From the NCBI GenBank assembly GCA_025370055.1, contig CP073041.1, positions 2,046,001 through 2,110,000 of the forward strand: a DNA stretch of 64,000 nucleotides, read 5' to 3'. Under the pieces are notes generated by a model. The model was not told the origin of the DNA. It ran no database searches and saw nothing but the letters and a program-made list of their open reading frames with translations. A program made the position numbers and the translations under genes. The stretch's first letter is position 1. The number at the start of each line of letters is the position of its first letter. Positions 10,054 to 18,936 of this stretch are shown here, piece after piece. The stretch comes from Woronichinia naegeliana WA131 (lineage in GTDB: Bacteria > Cyanobacteriota > Cyanobacteriia > Cyanobacteriales > Microcystaceae).

Positions 10054-10774
10054 GGGAAAGAAAATTGCTCAGTATTTGATAGGCTTGATACCCCAAATCT
10101 TAACGACGCAGAAACCGTATCACGGCTTCCCCAATTTCCTGGGGCCAGTGTTCCTGGGGATAATGTTTCGCTTCCGGCAGTTTAAAGAGTTCTAATTGGG
10201 GATTTTGGGCAACTAGGGTTTCCACTGGGTCAAGGGTTAGCCAGGGATCTTGCATTCCCCAAATCAAGAGGGTGGGTTTTTGCCATTGTTTTAGCCCCGT
10301 CTCAACTTCTGTCAGGGTTTTGGCAAAATTGAGATTTTTAGTCGTGGTTAACAAAGCCCGTCCCGATGCGGAGGTTTTTAAAAAGGGTTTACGGTAGATA
10401 TCTAATCTTGCGTCACTGATCACAAAGCCGCTACCACCCTCTAGGGTACGGTCAATCAGTAGGGGATCCTGCGTGACCATATCGCCCAGAAAGGGAATTG
10501 TCCATTGTTGCATGAGCCAGGGCAATTTTACGGTGGGGGTTAGGGGGGTATTCAGAATGATGAGGCGATCAATTTGGGCGGGATGTCTTAGAGCGTATTG
10601 AATGCCAACCGAGGCTAAGAATCCTTGCACGATGAGGGAAATTTTAGGCAGTTCTAACGCGCTCAAAAAATCTCCTAGGGCCTGTAAATAGACTTCTGGA
10701 GTATAGGCAAATTCTCGTTTTTCCGGTGGGTGTGACCTTTAGTTGATGAAGGAAAAGAAAAGTGTTAACATGGG

Positions 10775-11203
10775 ATGAAAAGTGACAAAGAGGAAACAAT
10801 GATGACAGCAAAACTAATTAATGTAGAGGGTTCAAAGATAAAAATAGAACTAACATTAGAACTCAGTCGTTCAATGTTGGATACAGAAATAAATATTCAA
10901 AAAGGCTTAAACGAAGTAGGTTGCATCGCCAGCAAAGAAGCCTTGAAATATTTAGATACAGATGGTTCACCCTTAAAAATCGGTGAAGAAATCTGGAAGA
11001 GTAAGGGAGAGCAACCGAAAGAATATCAAACACCTTATGGTGAGGTTATAGTGAATCGTCATGTATATCAGCGTTCACCTTTGAGGAAAAACGTATTGCC
11101 CCTTAGAAAGAGAAGCAAGGATAATCATAACATCAACGCCATTATTGGCAAAACAGGTATCCTCAAAAATGTCAGGGATGGCAGGCAAAGAGGTGAAAAA
11201 TGA
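10775..11203 (+). CDS. ISKra4-type transposase, N-terminal frame (copy A)
   Basis: 142-residue N-terminal part of the transposase, beginning near the left IS end. The family-like sequence runs to about YGEVIVNRHVYQRS. The conserved continuation (GKTYCPLEREARIIITSTP) is found in the other frame from base 11085. The last 35 or so residues of this frame are therefore probably not native family sequence. A +1/-2 shift near the A5 run at 11087-11091 would join both halves. An ATG two codons in (10799) is an alternative start. Confidence 0.8.
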   Translation: MKSDKEETMMTAKLINVEGSKIKIELTLELSRSMLDTEINIQKGLNEVGCIASKEALKYLDTDGSPLKIGEEIWKSKGEQPKEYQTPYGEVIVNRHVYQRSPLRKNVLPLRKRSKDNHNINAIIGKTGILKNVRDGRQRGEK

Positions 11204-12083
11204 TTTATTAGAAAATCATGGTAGAAAAGTAGCGCTATCCTATATCCAAAGATTGAGTGAAGCAGTAGGAAGTGTGGTACAGGCAAAAGAAGAAGCGTGG
11301 AGTTATGCCCCGCCCAAGGAGGATAGCCAAATTGCAACAGTGGGAATAGGATTAGATGGAACCTGTATGCTGATGTGTGAGGATGGCTACCGTGAAGCAA
11401 TGGTGGGAACCGTTTCCCTATACGATAGTGAAGGCGAACGTCAACCTACAATCTATCTAGGTGCGGCACCAGAGTATGGAAAAAAGAGTTTTCTAGAAAG
11501 ATTAGAAAGAGAAATTGAGCGAGCGAAAAACCGTTATCCAGAGGCAACATTGGTCGGGATAGCAGACGGGGCAGAATCAAATTGGAAGTTTTTAGAAAAG
11601 CAAACGGAAGAACAGATATTAGATTTCTATCATGCCTCTGGTTACTTAGGTGCCTTGGCAGAAGCGTTGCATCCGAATACCGTGTCAAAACAAAAAGAAT
11701 GGTTGACTGAAAATTGTCGAGAACTCAAGCATGAAAAAGGAAAAGCAGGAGAACTGCTAAATCTGATGAAAGAAGTCAAAGAAGAAAAAAGTCATTCTAA
11801 GAATCTTACCGAGAAACTACAAGCGGCGATTACTTATTACGAGAATCATCAGCATCAAATGGATTATGCTGAATACTTAGAGAAAAAGTATCCGATTGGT
11901 TCAGGTGTTACGGAAGCAGCTTGTAAGACGTTGGTCAAACAACGATTATGTTGTTCAGGGATGCGATGGAAGGAAAAAGGAGCAGGAATTATTTTGAGCC
12001 TACGAGCTTTGGTATTGACCAAGGAACGATGGAGTCAATTTTGGGCAAAACTTGATCAATATGGGTTCCCTGTAGAACCCTGA
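11145..12083 (+). CDS. ISKra4-type transposase, catalytic frame (copy A)
   Basis: 312 residues from the first start codon, but the frame is open from 11085 and conserved from there. Catalytic-domain hallmarks are the DG motif in VGIGLDGTCML, VGIADGAESNWKF, DFYHASGYLGALA, and the C-terminal YPIGSGVTEAACKTLVKQRL...GMRWKEKGAG signature that identifies ISKra4 transposases. It either works as a fusion with the upstream frame through programmed shifting or derives from an older frameshift that was then amplified. Confidence 0.88.
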   Translation: MAKQVSSKMSGMAGKEVKNDLLENHGRKVALSYIQRLSEAVGSVVQAKEEAWSYAPPKEDSQIATVGIGLDGTCMLMCEDGYREAMVGTVSLYDSEGERQPTIYLGAAPEYGKKSFLERLEREIERAKNRYPEATLVGIADGAESNWKFLEKQTEEQILDFYHASGYLGALAEALHPNTVSKQKEWLTENCRELKHEKGKAGELLNLMKEVKEEKSHSKNLTEKLQAAITYYENHQHQMDYAEYLEKKYPIGSGVTEAACKTLVKQRLCCSGMRWKEKGAGIILSLRALVLTKERWSQFWAKLDQYGFPVEP

Positions 12084-12492
12084 TTACAACAGCTTTTATC
12101 AACTAAAGGTCGCACCCTTTCCGGTTTGCTCGAAAAGCCGGAGCCAATCCAATCTGGAGCGATCGCTCGCCAGCCCTGTTCTCCCAATAGTTCTAACAAA
12201 CTAGACCAGGTTAAGCTTTGGGACGGTAAACCATGTAACAGCACCACCGGCGATCGCTCTGCTGCTAACTGAGATGCTGACTCAGAGGACACTTCTCGAT
12301 AGAACCAGTTTAAATCGGCGATCGCGATCGTATTTTCAGTTATTTTCACAGACCTTTGTTATCCTTAGTGATTAAACAATTTCTAAAATTCTGTCTTAGA
12401 ATACAGCATCTTTAAGGCACTTGGGTCTGTAATACTCAGGGGAGCCTTTTCCTTACACCGTTCTTCAAGCCCCACAACCAAGGAGATTGAAC

Positions 12493-12924
12493 ATGAACGC
12501 CTCTGAGCAAGCCAAAGGATTAGAAACCACCAGCAAAATTGCGACGGTAATCCATCTGTTTAAATCCCAGTTTCCCGACGCTAGGCCTGACTTGAAACCC
12601 TGGCAAAACGATCCTGACACCCAGGAAATGGTCGATCCCCACTCCATTGATATTGGATTTCATTTGCCTGGCTGGAGTCCTCGTTTCCAAAGTCGTAGTA
12701 TGCTAGTCCAACTCCGGTTTCATCCCGATCCCATTGACCAATCTCAACATCTCATTGGTATCGAAACGGTTGGCATTAACCACCAAGGTCAGGCCTGGCG
12801 ATTAGCGACTGTGGATAATTGGCAAATTGTAGGTAAATCTTTACCCGCAGCGGATATTGGCGAAAAATTACGGAGTTTCAATCGCGCTGTCTTTGAACTG
12901 TTTAAAGCCCCGATCACCTCTTAA
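12493..12924 (+). CDS. Conserved cyanobacterial protein of unknown function
   Basis: 143 residues, soluble, without a recognised domain. I chose ATG 12493 because an aaggag ribosome binding site sits eight bases upstream; a TTG two codons earlier is less likely. The sequence is moderately hydrophilic with a beta-rich middle (SMLVQLRFHPDPI, LIGIETVGINHQGQAWRLATV) and a helical C-terminus. No signal peptide or membrane helix is seen. The type of sequence (balanced, no low complexity) looks like a genuine core gene. Confidence 0.8.
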   Translation: MNASEQAKGLETTSKIATVIHLFKSQFPDARPDLKPWQNDPDTQEMVDPHSIDIGFHLPGWSPRFQSRSMLVQLRFHPDPIDQSQHLIGIETVGINHQGQAWRLATVDNWQIVGKSLPAADIGEKLRSFNRAVFELFKAPITS

Positions 12925-13070
12925 AAGGCCTCTTAAATATTAAACGCTCACACAAAAAGGAGGTGAAGGAGATGAGTATAGATCCCCCGCAGCCTCGTCA
13001 CAGCCCCAGTTATAGTTACCAGTGGCCAGGCACAAAGTCCTCACTGATAACTCATAAGACTCTGGGGAAA

Positions 13071-13229
13071 TTAGTCTTTACAATCATCGTCTTTATCGCC
13101 TGGACATTTGCCGCCATAGACGGTTTGGGTATCCTGGGGATAATAGGTGGTTGCTTTGGCTAGGGTTTCGATTCCCACGACGAGGAGCAACGCGATCGCT
13201 AAACTGGTGACTAGGTTACGTTTCATCAT
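13071..13229 (-). CDS. Small secreted/exported protein, 52 aa
   Basis: A short frame beginning MMKRNLVTSLAIALLLVVGI. A basic N-terminus, a hydrophobic core and a small-residue site near ETLAKA form a good signal peptide, leaving a mature part of about 26 residues that ends in an acidic, two-Cys tail (CPGDKDDDCKD). A caggag ribosome binding site lies five bases before the start. It overlaps a weaker opposite-strand frame that I rejected. No function is recognised. The paired cysteines suggest a disulfide or metal site in the periplasm. Confidence 0.65.
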   Translation of the reverse strand: MMKRNLVTSLAIALLLVVGIETLAKATTYYPQDTQTVYGGKCPGDKDDDCKD

Positions 13230-13393
13230 TACATCTCCTGAACACATCCTGACACACCGAGACCATAGAGAGGATGATCCTCTACCCTTTCAGCATAGTC
13301 AGTCCCCATTGGCATGTCAGTCCCCCAATTCGGTTGGTTTTTCTTGACGAACATGGAAAAAAAGGGAATAAGAGGGAATTATGCTGGTGCGTG

Positions 13394-14224
13394 TTAAACC
13401 CAGTCTTCATCTTCGTCCTCATGCCAATCGGGTGGAGCATTGGAATTGAGTGGCGGGTTAATCACTCGATAGTTGGCATCATAAATTTTTTTGGCCGGTG
13501 TTGAAGTTTTTTGCGACGGGGAAGACTCTGGCGATCGCGGCCGGGTTGATCGACTTTGCGGGGGGCGGGGTTCGCGGTAGGTATAGGAATAGATAGTTCC
13601 TTCGCGAGTGCTTGTTTTAGGCGGCTGGGAAACCTCAAATTGCTTTAAATCCTCTGAACGCAGACGCGGAGGTGTGGATTCAACGGGACGAGGTTGTTCT
13701 AAAGGGCGAGAAATGGGTCTTTCTGTGTAGGACGGGATATCGATAATCGGTTCAGTATCTTCTTTTGCTTCTACTTTCGGTAACGGCGACGACCCTGGAC
13801 GCTGATCCACTGTCCTTGGTATCTCTGGCAGATCTTCTACCTCCCAATCTTCTGCTTCAGGAATCGGGTTATCCCATTCCCAATCCTTGCCATTGGCCAC
13901 CGGCGATCGCATTGTTTCTGTTGGGCGAGGGGGCGGCGTAGGCTGAGGCGATCTGGGTGGTTGGGGTGTGGTTTGGGGACGAGGTGATGATCTGACTTGA
14001 CTGATTTTGGCCGGTTTACCCATCCTATTTAAAATTTGTAAAACAAGGCTAATTAGCACTCCCAGTAGGATAAAGCCAATAACCCAAAGTCCCAGGGGTA
14101 GAGAGAGGACAAAGAGAGCCGTTTTGTCACTATTGCCCAAAAAATAGAGTAATACGGGGTCTCGGTTTTGGAGAAAAAAAATCAGTCCTAGCCCCGAAAG
14201 AAATAAAACCAGCAGTCCGCGCAT
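13394..14224 (-). CDS. LapA-like membrane protein with Pro-rich tail
   Basis: 276 residues. Two membrane helices lie within the first 70 residues (LLVLFLSGLGLIFFLQNRDPV, then the LFVLSLPLGLWVIGFILLG region), matching the LapA/DUF1049 type of small membrane protein. The rest is a long Pro/Arg/Ser-rich, probably disordered region with acidic patches (DWEWDNPIPEAEDWEVEDLPE) and an acidic end (DEDEDWV). It may anchor or scaffold at the cytoplasmic membrane, but this is inference. It precedes smc on the same strand with a 150-base gap. Confidence 0.75.
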   Translation of the reverse strand: MRGLLVLFLSGLGLIFFLQNRDPVLLYFLGNSDKTALFVLSLPLGLWVIGFILLGVLISLVLQILNRMGKPAKISQVRSSPRPQTTPQPPRSPQPTPPPRPTETMRSPVANGKDWEWDNPIPEAEDWEVEDLPEIPRTVDQRPGSSPLPKVEAKEDTEPIIDIPSYTERPISRPLEQPRPVESTPPRLRSEDLKQFEVSQPPKTSTREGTIYSYTYREPRPPQSRSTRPRSPESSPSQKTSTPAKKIYDANYRVINPPLNSNAPPDWHEDEDEDWV

Positions 14225-14373
14225 AATTTGCCCACTTTTCCCATCTTTGTCACTCTAACACGCTTTTCTATCGGTTCCCTTGACCCACAGGCGATCGCCC
14301 TCTGTTAATAGAACTAGTTGATAAATTGTCCCAAAAATCAAAAATCTTGCTTCAGAGATTCTCATTACTGAGA

Positions 14374-17300
14374 TTAAGCTAACTTCATCCCTAAAACCTG
14401 GGTATGGGCTCCTCTCGCTTGGGTTACACCAATAGTTCTTTCGGCTGCTTCAATCATGGGACGACGCAAACTAACGACAATAAATTGGGCCTGTTTTGCT
14501 TGTTTACAAACCATTTTAGAGAGTTTTTCCACATTAGCTCCATCCAAAAACATATCCACTTCATCAAAGCCATAAAAAGGCGAGGGACGATAACGTTGTA
14601 GAGCAAAGATAAAACTCAACGCTGTCAACGATTTTTCCCCTCCAGACATGGAACTTAAACGCTGAACGGGTTTTCCCTTGGGATGGGCTACCAAATTTAA
14701 GCCGCCGTTGAAGGGATCTTCGGGATCATCCAATTGTAAATAACCGTCACCATCGGACAATTCAGCAAAAATGGTTTGGAAGTTACTATTGACAGCATCA
14801 AAGGCATCTTTAAAGGAACGCTGCCGTAGGGTAGTAAAATTTTCGATTCGCAATAACAACTCAGTTCTTTCGGCTTCAATGGTGGTGATTTTTTCCTTTA
14901 ACTCTGTCAAACGAGCTTGGGTCTTTTCATGTTCTTCTAGAGCTAACATATTAACTGGTTCCATTGCTTCTAGGCGTTTTTGACCGTTGCGAATTTCTTT
15001 TTGTAGCTCTTCTAAAAGCTGGGGATAATTAACCGTTTCGAGATCAACATTTTCCAGTAGGGGAATTTCGGGGAGGGGATTGGGGAGTTCCGTTTGTTGA
15101 GTGGCTAATTGTTCCTGAAGATGGTGTAATTGCTCATGACGTTCCTGTTGCGTTGCTTGCAATTTCTCTAATTGCCAGGTGTTTTGTTGCTGTTGATTCT
15201 GTAAGGTTCTCAAAACCTGTTCCAGGCGATCGCGTTCTTGTTTGGCCAGTCCCAGGCGATCAGTTAACTGGGCAAATAGGGTTTCCGTGGCTTGAATTTG
15301 AAGATTGAGTTGGGTTAACTCCTGAACTAAGCTTTCCTGTTGACGTTGCAGATGGAGAGATTGCCCTTGATTTAGCTCTAGGGATTGTTGGCATTCGGTA
15401 ATTTTTTCCTCTAAACGGACGGTTTGATTTTGCAAATCTTTAAGCTGAATTTCCCCCTGTTGCAAAGCTTGTTCTGCTGCTTTTAATTCATTTTCTTTAC
15501 CTCGAATTAAAGTCTGAATATCTTGCCATTCTTGATGAGCATGGGATGTTTCTAAGACCGTTAGTCTTTCCTGCTCCTGTTGTAATTGAGCCGATAATTG
15601 GGGAATAGTTTGATTTAAAATAGCAAGACGTTCTTGAAGCGTAGTTAAATCCCCTTGGCCTTGATTAATTTGTTGGGTGAGGGTGGCTTTTTGACTCGTT
15701 AAGCGTTCAATATCCCGCTCCAATTGTTGCAGGTAAAGGTGATCTTCTCGATTATTTTGACGAATTTCGGTTAGTTCCTGGGATAATTGTCTAATTTGTT
15801 CTCCCCGTTGTAACAACATTTGATCATTACGCATTTGAATTTGATCAATATCTCCTAAACGTTGTCTGAGACTACGCAATTCCTCTGAATCTTCGGTGGC
15901 GATCGCTCCAAAACGAATACTAGATCGCCCTGGCCGACTACCTCCCGTCATGGCCCCACTACTTTCTAAAATATCTCCTTCTAAGGTGACAATACGTTGT
16001 TTGCCGATCTGAGGACGGGCAGTTTCTAAATTTTCAAAGACGACAGTATTGCCAAAAACGTAGAGAAAAATATCCGCATAACGGCGATCGCACTGCACCA
16101 AATTAACCGCTAAATCAATAAAACCCCTGGCATGACGTAAATTGCCTAAATCATTGGGACGCGGGGGACGAATTTTGGTTAAAGGTAAAAAAGTGGCTCG
16201 TCCAGCCTTAGATTGCCGCAAAATTTCAATGCCAGCCGCCGCCACGCCATCATCTTCAACCACGATATAACCTAATCTTGCACCAGCAGAAACTTCTAGG
16301 GGTAATTGAAATTGGGCTTCTACCTGACCCAGTTGGGCCACTAATCCTAATATGCCAGGTAAATCGGATTGTAAAATTAACTGCGTTGCATAGGTTCCCT
16401 GGGCTTCTTGTTGGGCCTGTTTTGTGGCTTCTAATTTATCCAGTTGCCGTTGTTTTTCTCGTTGTTCTTTGTTCAGACGATTTTGGGTTTCCTGAAGCAA
16501 ACTTTGTTCCTGTTCAGCCAGACTTAATTGTTGCGCTAGGGTTTGAATTTGTTGCTGAATACCCGCAATTTGGGCTGATCGCTGGGCGGCTTCAGTTTCC
16601 TTTTGAAGTAGTTCAGGAGTAACTGCCGCTAGGGTTTGACGGGCATCCCTTAAGCTTTGTTCCAGTTGGTGTTGACGTTCCTGTAATTGAGCCTGTGCAG
16701 TTCGTTGAGGGGTAAGCTGTTCCTGTAATTGACTAACTTGACGACTCAGGGCGGTTTGTTCCTGTACCCATACCTCAGAAGCGGCGGCGATCGCCTGGGA
16801 CTGTTCCCGATATTTTTCCACCGTATTTAATAGGTTTTGACGGCTGGCTTGTAATTGGGGTAAGGTCTGGCTTTCAAAGAAACTTTTTTCCTGACTAAGG
16901 TGTAAAAATTGCTGTTGTAATTGGTTTAAGGTGTCACGGGTTTGGACAACATCGGTTTGATTTTTTTGACTTAGGTTAGTTAATTCTTGATAACGTTGAC
17001 TAAGCTGTTGTTGTTTAGCTTTTTGTTGTGCCAATTGGGAAGCAACGGATAATTGTTCTTCTTCTCCTAGTGCCTTAACTTGAGCATTGAAACTATTAAA
17101 CTCGGCGGTATTTTCGGTAATTTGTTGGGTAATTTGTTGCAAACTCGCTTGCAATTGTTCTGACTCTTTTTCTCCCTGCACTAACTGACCCCTGAGACGG
17201 GTTTCCTGTTGTTGCAGCGATCGCCATTTTAAAACGATCTCCCACTGTTGTTTTTGCTGAACTGTTGCCCGTAATTTTTGATATTTTTCTGCCTTAACCC

Positions 17301-18024
17301 GATCCTCGGTTAAACGAGACAGCGATCGCACTAATTCGGTTTCAATAATGCGACAGCGATCTTCCCGTTCTCTCACCTCTTCTAGGGTTTCCTTGGTTTT
17401 CGTAATTTTGCGATCAAATTCTGCTACCCCCGCCATTTCATCAATAATTTCTCGCCGTTCCTTGGCATTCATACTAATAATACGGGTCACATCGCCTTGC
17501 AAAACAATGTTGTAACCTTCGGGATAGACACGAAGACGACTCAATTGTTCATGGAGTTGGGTCGCTGTGGAAACCGTTCCATTAATGTAGTAAGTGGAGG
17601 AGTAATTGCCGCCCTTGGTAATTTTGAGACGACGGGTGACAGTCCACTCTTCTCGATTGAGAATAATGGTGGGATTTTCTTTGCCCTCAGTTTTATTTTG
17701 CTCCTCTAAGCTTTCATTGGCCGCCATCACCATCGACAAAAAAGCCTCATCATCTAAATCGCGAATGTCAAAGGTGACAGACACACTGGCTTCGGAACTG
17801 CCCTTTTTACCGCTCTGATTATTATTGACTAAATCCGGCAGGCGATCGGCCCGCATCCCCTTAGAGGTTGCTAATCCGAGACAAAATAGTAGAGCATCTA
17901 GAATATTGGATTTACCTGAGCCATTGGGGCCAGAGACGACTGTAAAACCAGGCAAAAAAGGGATGGCTGTTGTACCACCAAAGGATTTAAAATGCGAAAG
18001 TTCAATTCGCTTAACGTGAACCAT
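14374..18024 (-). CDS. smc: Chromosome segregation protein SMC
   Basis: 1216 residues, the normal length for bacterial SMC. The N-terminal ATPase half has Walker A GPNGSGKSN near residue 33. A long coiled coil follows (residues 165-500, very Gln-rich), then a hinge near 530-690 with GDILESSGAMTGGSRPGRSS just after it, then the returning coiled coil. The C-terminal half carries the ABC signature LSSMSGGEKSLTALSF and Walker B YGFDEVDMFLDGAN. SMC forms ring dimers that compact and help separate chromosomes, with ScpA and ScpB, which are not in this window. Confidence 0.98.
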   Translation of the reverse strand: MVHVKRIELSHFKSFGGTTAIPFLPGFTVVSGPNGSGKSNILDALLFCLGLATSKGMRADRLPDLVNNNQSGKKGSSEASVSVTFDIRDLDDEAFLSMVMAANESLEEQNKTEGKENPTIILNREEWTVTRRLKITKGGNYSSTYYINGTVSTATQLHEQLSRLRVYPEGYNIVLQGDVTRIISMNAKERREIIDEMAGVAEFDRKITKTKETLEEVREREDRCRIIETELVRSLSRLTEDRVKAEKYQKLRATVQQKQQWEIVLKWRSLQQQETRLRGQLVQGEKESEQLQASLQQITQQITENTAEFNSFNAQVKALGEEEQLSVASQLAQQKAKQQQLSQRYQELTNLSQKNQTDVVQTRDTLNQLQQQFLHLSQEKSFFESQTLPQLQASRQNLLNTVEKYREQSQAIAAASEVWVQEQTALSRQVSQLQEQLTPQRTAQAQLQERQHQLEQSLRDARQTLAAVTPELLQKETEAAQRSAQIAGIQQQIQTLAQQLSLAEQEQSLLQETQNRLNKEQREKQRQLDKLEATKQAQQEAQGTYATQLILQSDLPGILGLVAQLGQVEAQFQLPLEVSAGARLGYIVVEDDGVAAAGIEILRQSKAGRATFLPLTKIRPPRPNDLGNLRHARGFIDLAVNLVQCDRRYADIFLYVFGNTVVFENLETARPQIGKQRIVTLEGDILESSGAMTGGSRPGRSSIRFGAIATEDSEELRSLRQRLGDIDQIQMRNDQMLLQRGEQIRQLSQELTEIRQNNREDHLYLQQLERDIERLTSQKATLTQQINQGQGDLTTLQERLAILNQTIPQLSAQLQQEQERLTVLETSHAHQEWQDIQTLIRGKENELKAAEQALQQGEIQLKDLQNQTVRLEEKITECQQSLELNQGQSLHLQRQQESLVQELTQLNLQIQATETLFAQLTDRLGLAKQERDRLEQVLRTLQNQQQQNTWQLEKLQATQQERHEQLHHLQEQLATQQTELPNPLPEIPLLENVDLETVNYPQLLEELQKEIRNGQKRLEAMEPVNMLALEEHEKTQARLTELKEKITTIEAERTELLLRIENFTTLRQRSFKDAFDAVNSNFQTIFAELSDGDGYLQLDDPEDPFNGGLNLVAHPKGKPVQRLSSMSGGEKSLTALSFIFALQRYRPSPFYGFDEVDMFLDGANVEKLSKMVCKQAKQAQFIVVSLRRPMIEAAERTIGVTQARGAHTQVLGMKLA

Positions 18025-18174
18025 AGGGGTTCAGAATTTAAAGGAGATGCTGATAATCTAGGCTAGGTCTCAGTCTAGCAACATTCAAGGCTATTCAGAC
18101 TCCTTAAGCAGAATTTGAGTTCCAACGCTCGTTTCTCTATAATGCTTAGTCAGCAAGTTTTTTGATAATAATCT

Positions 18175-18477
18175 ATGCCGATTAAACCCAAGAAACCTAA
18201 TGTTCTCAAATCATTGATTAACCTGATGGTTCTCCTAGGCATTATTTTGATAGTCGTGGAGTTTAGCCGCAATCGTTTTCCTGCGCTCATAAGCTCTGTG
18301 ACCAAGCCAGGTTGTGTTATCAAAGGTAATATTTCAGTCAATACAGGCAACAAAAACTATCATTTATTTGGGATGGAGGATTACGAAAACACAATCATTG
18401 ATCCAATGAAGGGAGAAAAATGGTTTTGTACAGAATCAGAGGAGATCGCTAATGGCTGGAAAAAAGCACCTCGATAA
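18175..18477 (+). CDS. Sunset-domain membrane-anchored protein
   Basis: 100 residues. One N-terminal membrane helix (SLINLMVLLGIILIVVEF) follows a basic start. The C-terminal half carries the pattern CVIKGNIS-NTGNKNYHLFG...GEKWFCTESEEIANGWKKA, known as the sunset domain and often attached to nucleases or small exported proteins. The two Cys are conserved in the family. The role is unknown. It is divergent from smc with a 150-base gap. Confidence 0.75.
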   Translation: MPIKPKKPNVLKSLINLMVLLGIILIVVEFSRNRFPALISSVTKPGCVIKGNISVNTGNKNYHLFGMEDYENTIIDPMKGEKWFCTESEEIANGWKKAPR

Positions 18478-18936
18478 CAGCAAGGCTTTGAGAGCTATTT
18501 TTATACCTCATTCAGGTAAAACCCATATTCCGTATTAATTAGAAGAAAATAAATAATTTAAAATTTACACGCTATATGCAGGCATCATTAGCCATCACAA
18601 AACTAGATATAGACGGAGAAGGAAAGACTATAGTAGTGCGTTTATCGGTGCTTTTGTACTGCATAAAGAGGCGTACTTTTGTTGATCAGCAGATTGTGAT
18701 TCCTGAAACCGTTGTGGGGAAGCACTTCTGCTAATCTAGACTTTTTCGTATTAATTAAAATTCTTGTTGCTAAGTACGGAATGTGGGGTAAAAACTGCTA
18801 TATTACGCCTGATGTGAGTTGGAGCATGGAATGGCGTAAACTCGTTTAATTGATGCTTTCTCTAATTAAAGGGGGGGGCTAAAACCCTTGCTGACTACTA
18901 GGTTATTTTAACTCACATCAGACGTATTTTTTAACT
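18478..18936 (+). other. Intergenic stretch with a small possible ORF
   Basis: About 460 bases. A frame at 18576-18734 (ATG start, 52 codons, begins MQASLAITKLDIDGEGKT) is open but has no clear ribosome binding site or recognisable domain, so it is not called as a gene. The 3' part (18804-18926) is an inverted-repeat element listed separately. Confidence 0.4.
18804..18926. repeat. MITE-like inverted-repeat element, 123 bp
   Basis: Terminal arms tacgcctgatgtgagtt (18804-18820) and aactcacatcagacgta (18910-18926) are 17-bp inverted repeats with one mismatch around an 89-bp non-coding core. It ends 10 bases before the DUF433 start, so it may supply or disturb that gene's promoter. No transposase with matching ends is seen in the window. 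Confidence 0.5.

Larger units (their letters stand above)
10728..12117 (+). mobile_element. ISKra4-family insertion sequence, copy A (1390 bp)
   Basis: The ends are gggtgtgacctttagttgat and, inverted, gggtgcgacctttagttgat. They are flanked by a perfect 8-bp duplication tttccggt at 10720-10727 and 12118-12125. It holds two overlapping transposase frames. The length, GGGT ends and 8-bp duplication fit the ISMich2-like part of the ISKra4 family. Two more full copies of exactly 1390 bp lie at 33950 and 35732. Confidence 0.95.
10100..12349 (-). pseudogene. Alpha/beta hydrolase split by an IS
   Basis: The N-terminal part (12349 to 12118) carries the oxyanion-hole motif VVLLHGLPSQSLTW and APDWIGSG. 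The C-terminal part (10719 to 10100) carries the acid-residue region WGMQDPWL and the terminal His region AKHYPQEHWPQ. The insertion sequence 10728-12117 separates them. Removing the IS plus one 8-bp duplication leaves 852 bases in one frame, a 283-residue protein, normal for the haloalkane-dehalogenase-like cyanobacterial hydrolases. The expected nucleophile elbow reads VQGFLAS, without the usual Gly-x-Ser-x-Gly, so even the intact form may not have been a classical serine hydrolase. Confidence 0.88.

Noticed and set aside
11125-11400. Long opposite-strand frames across the ISKra4 copies (also at 34379-34942 and 36129-36692)
   Set aside because: They are shadows of the transposase frames, with low-complexity Leu/Phe/His-rich translations.
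12963-13163. Plus-strand frame of 64-67 codons with a purine-rich ribosome-binding-like leader and a hydrophobic stretch
   Set aside because: Its second half is antisense to the better supported small exported protein (13071-13229), and the hydrophobic part comes from that overlap. Without transcript data the minus-strand gene is preferred.
18576-18734. 52-codon frame starting MQASLAITKLDIDG
   Set aside because: No ribosome binding site and no recognisable domain. The surrounding DNA looks decayed.
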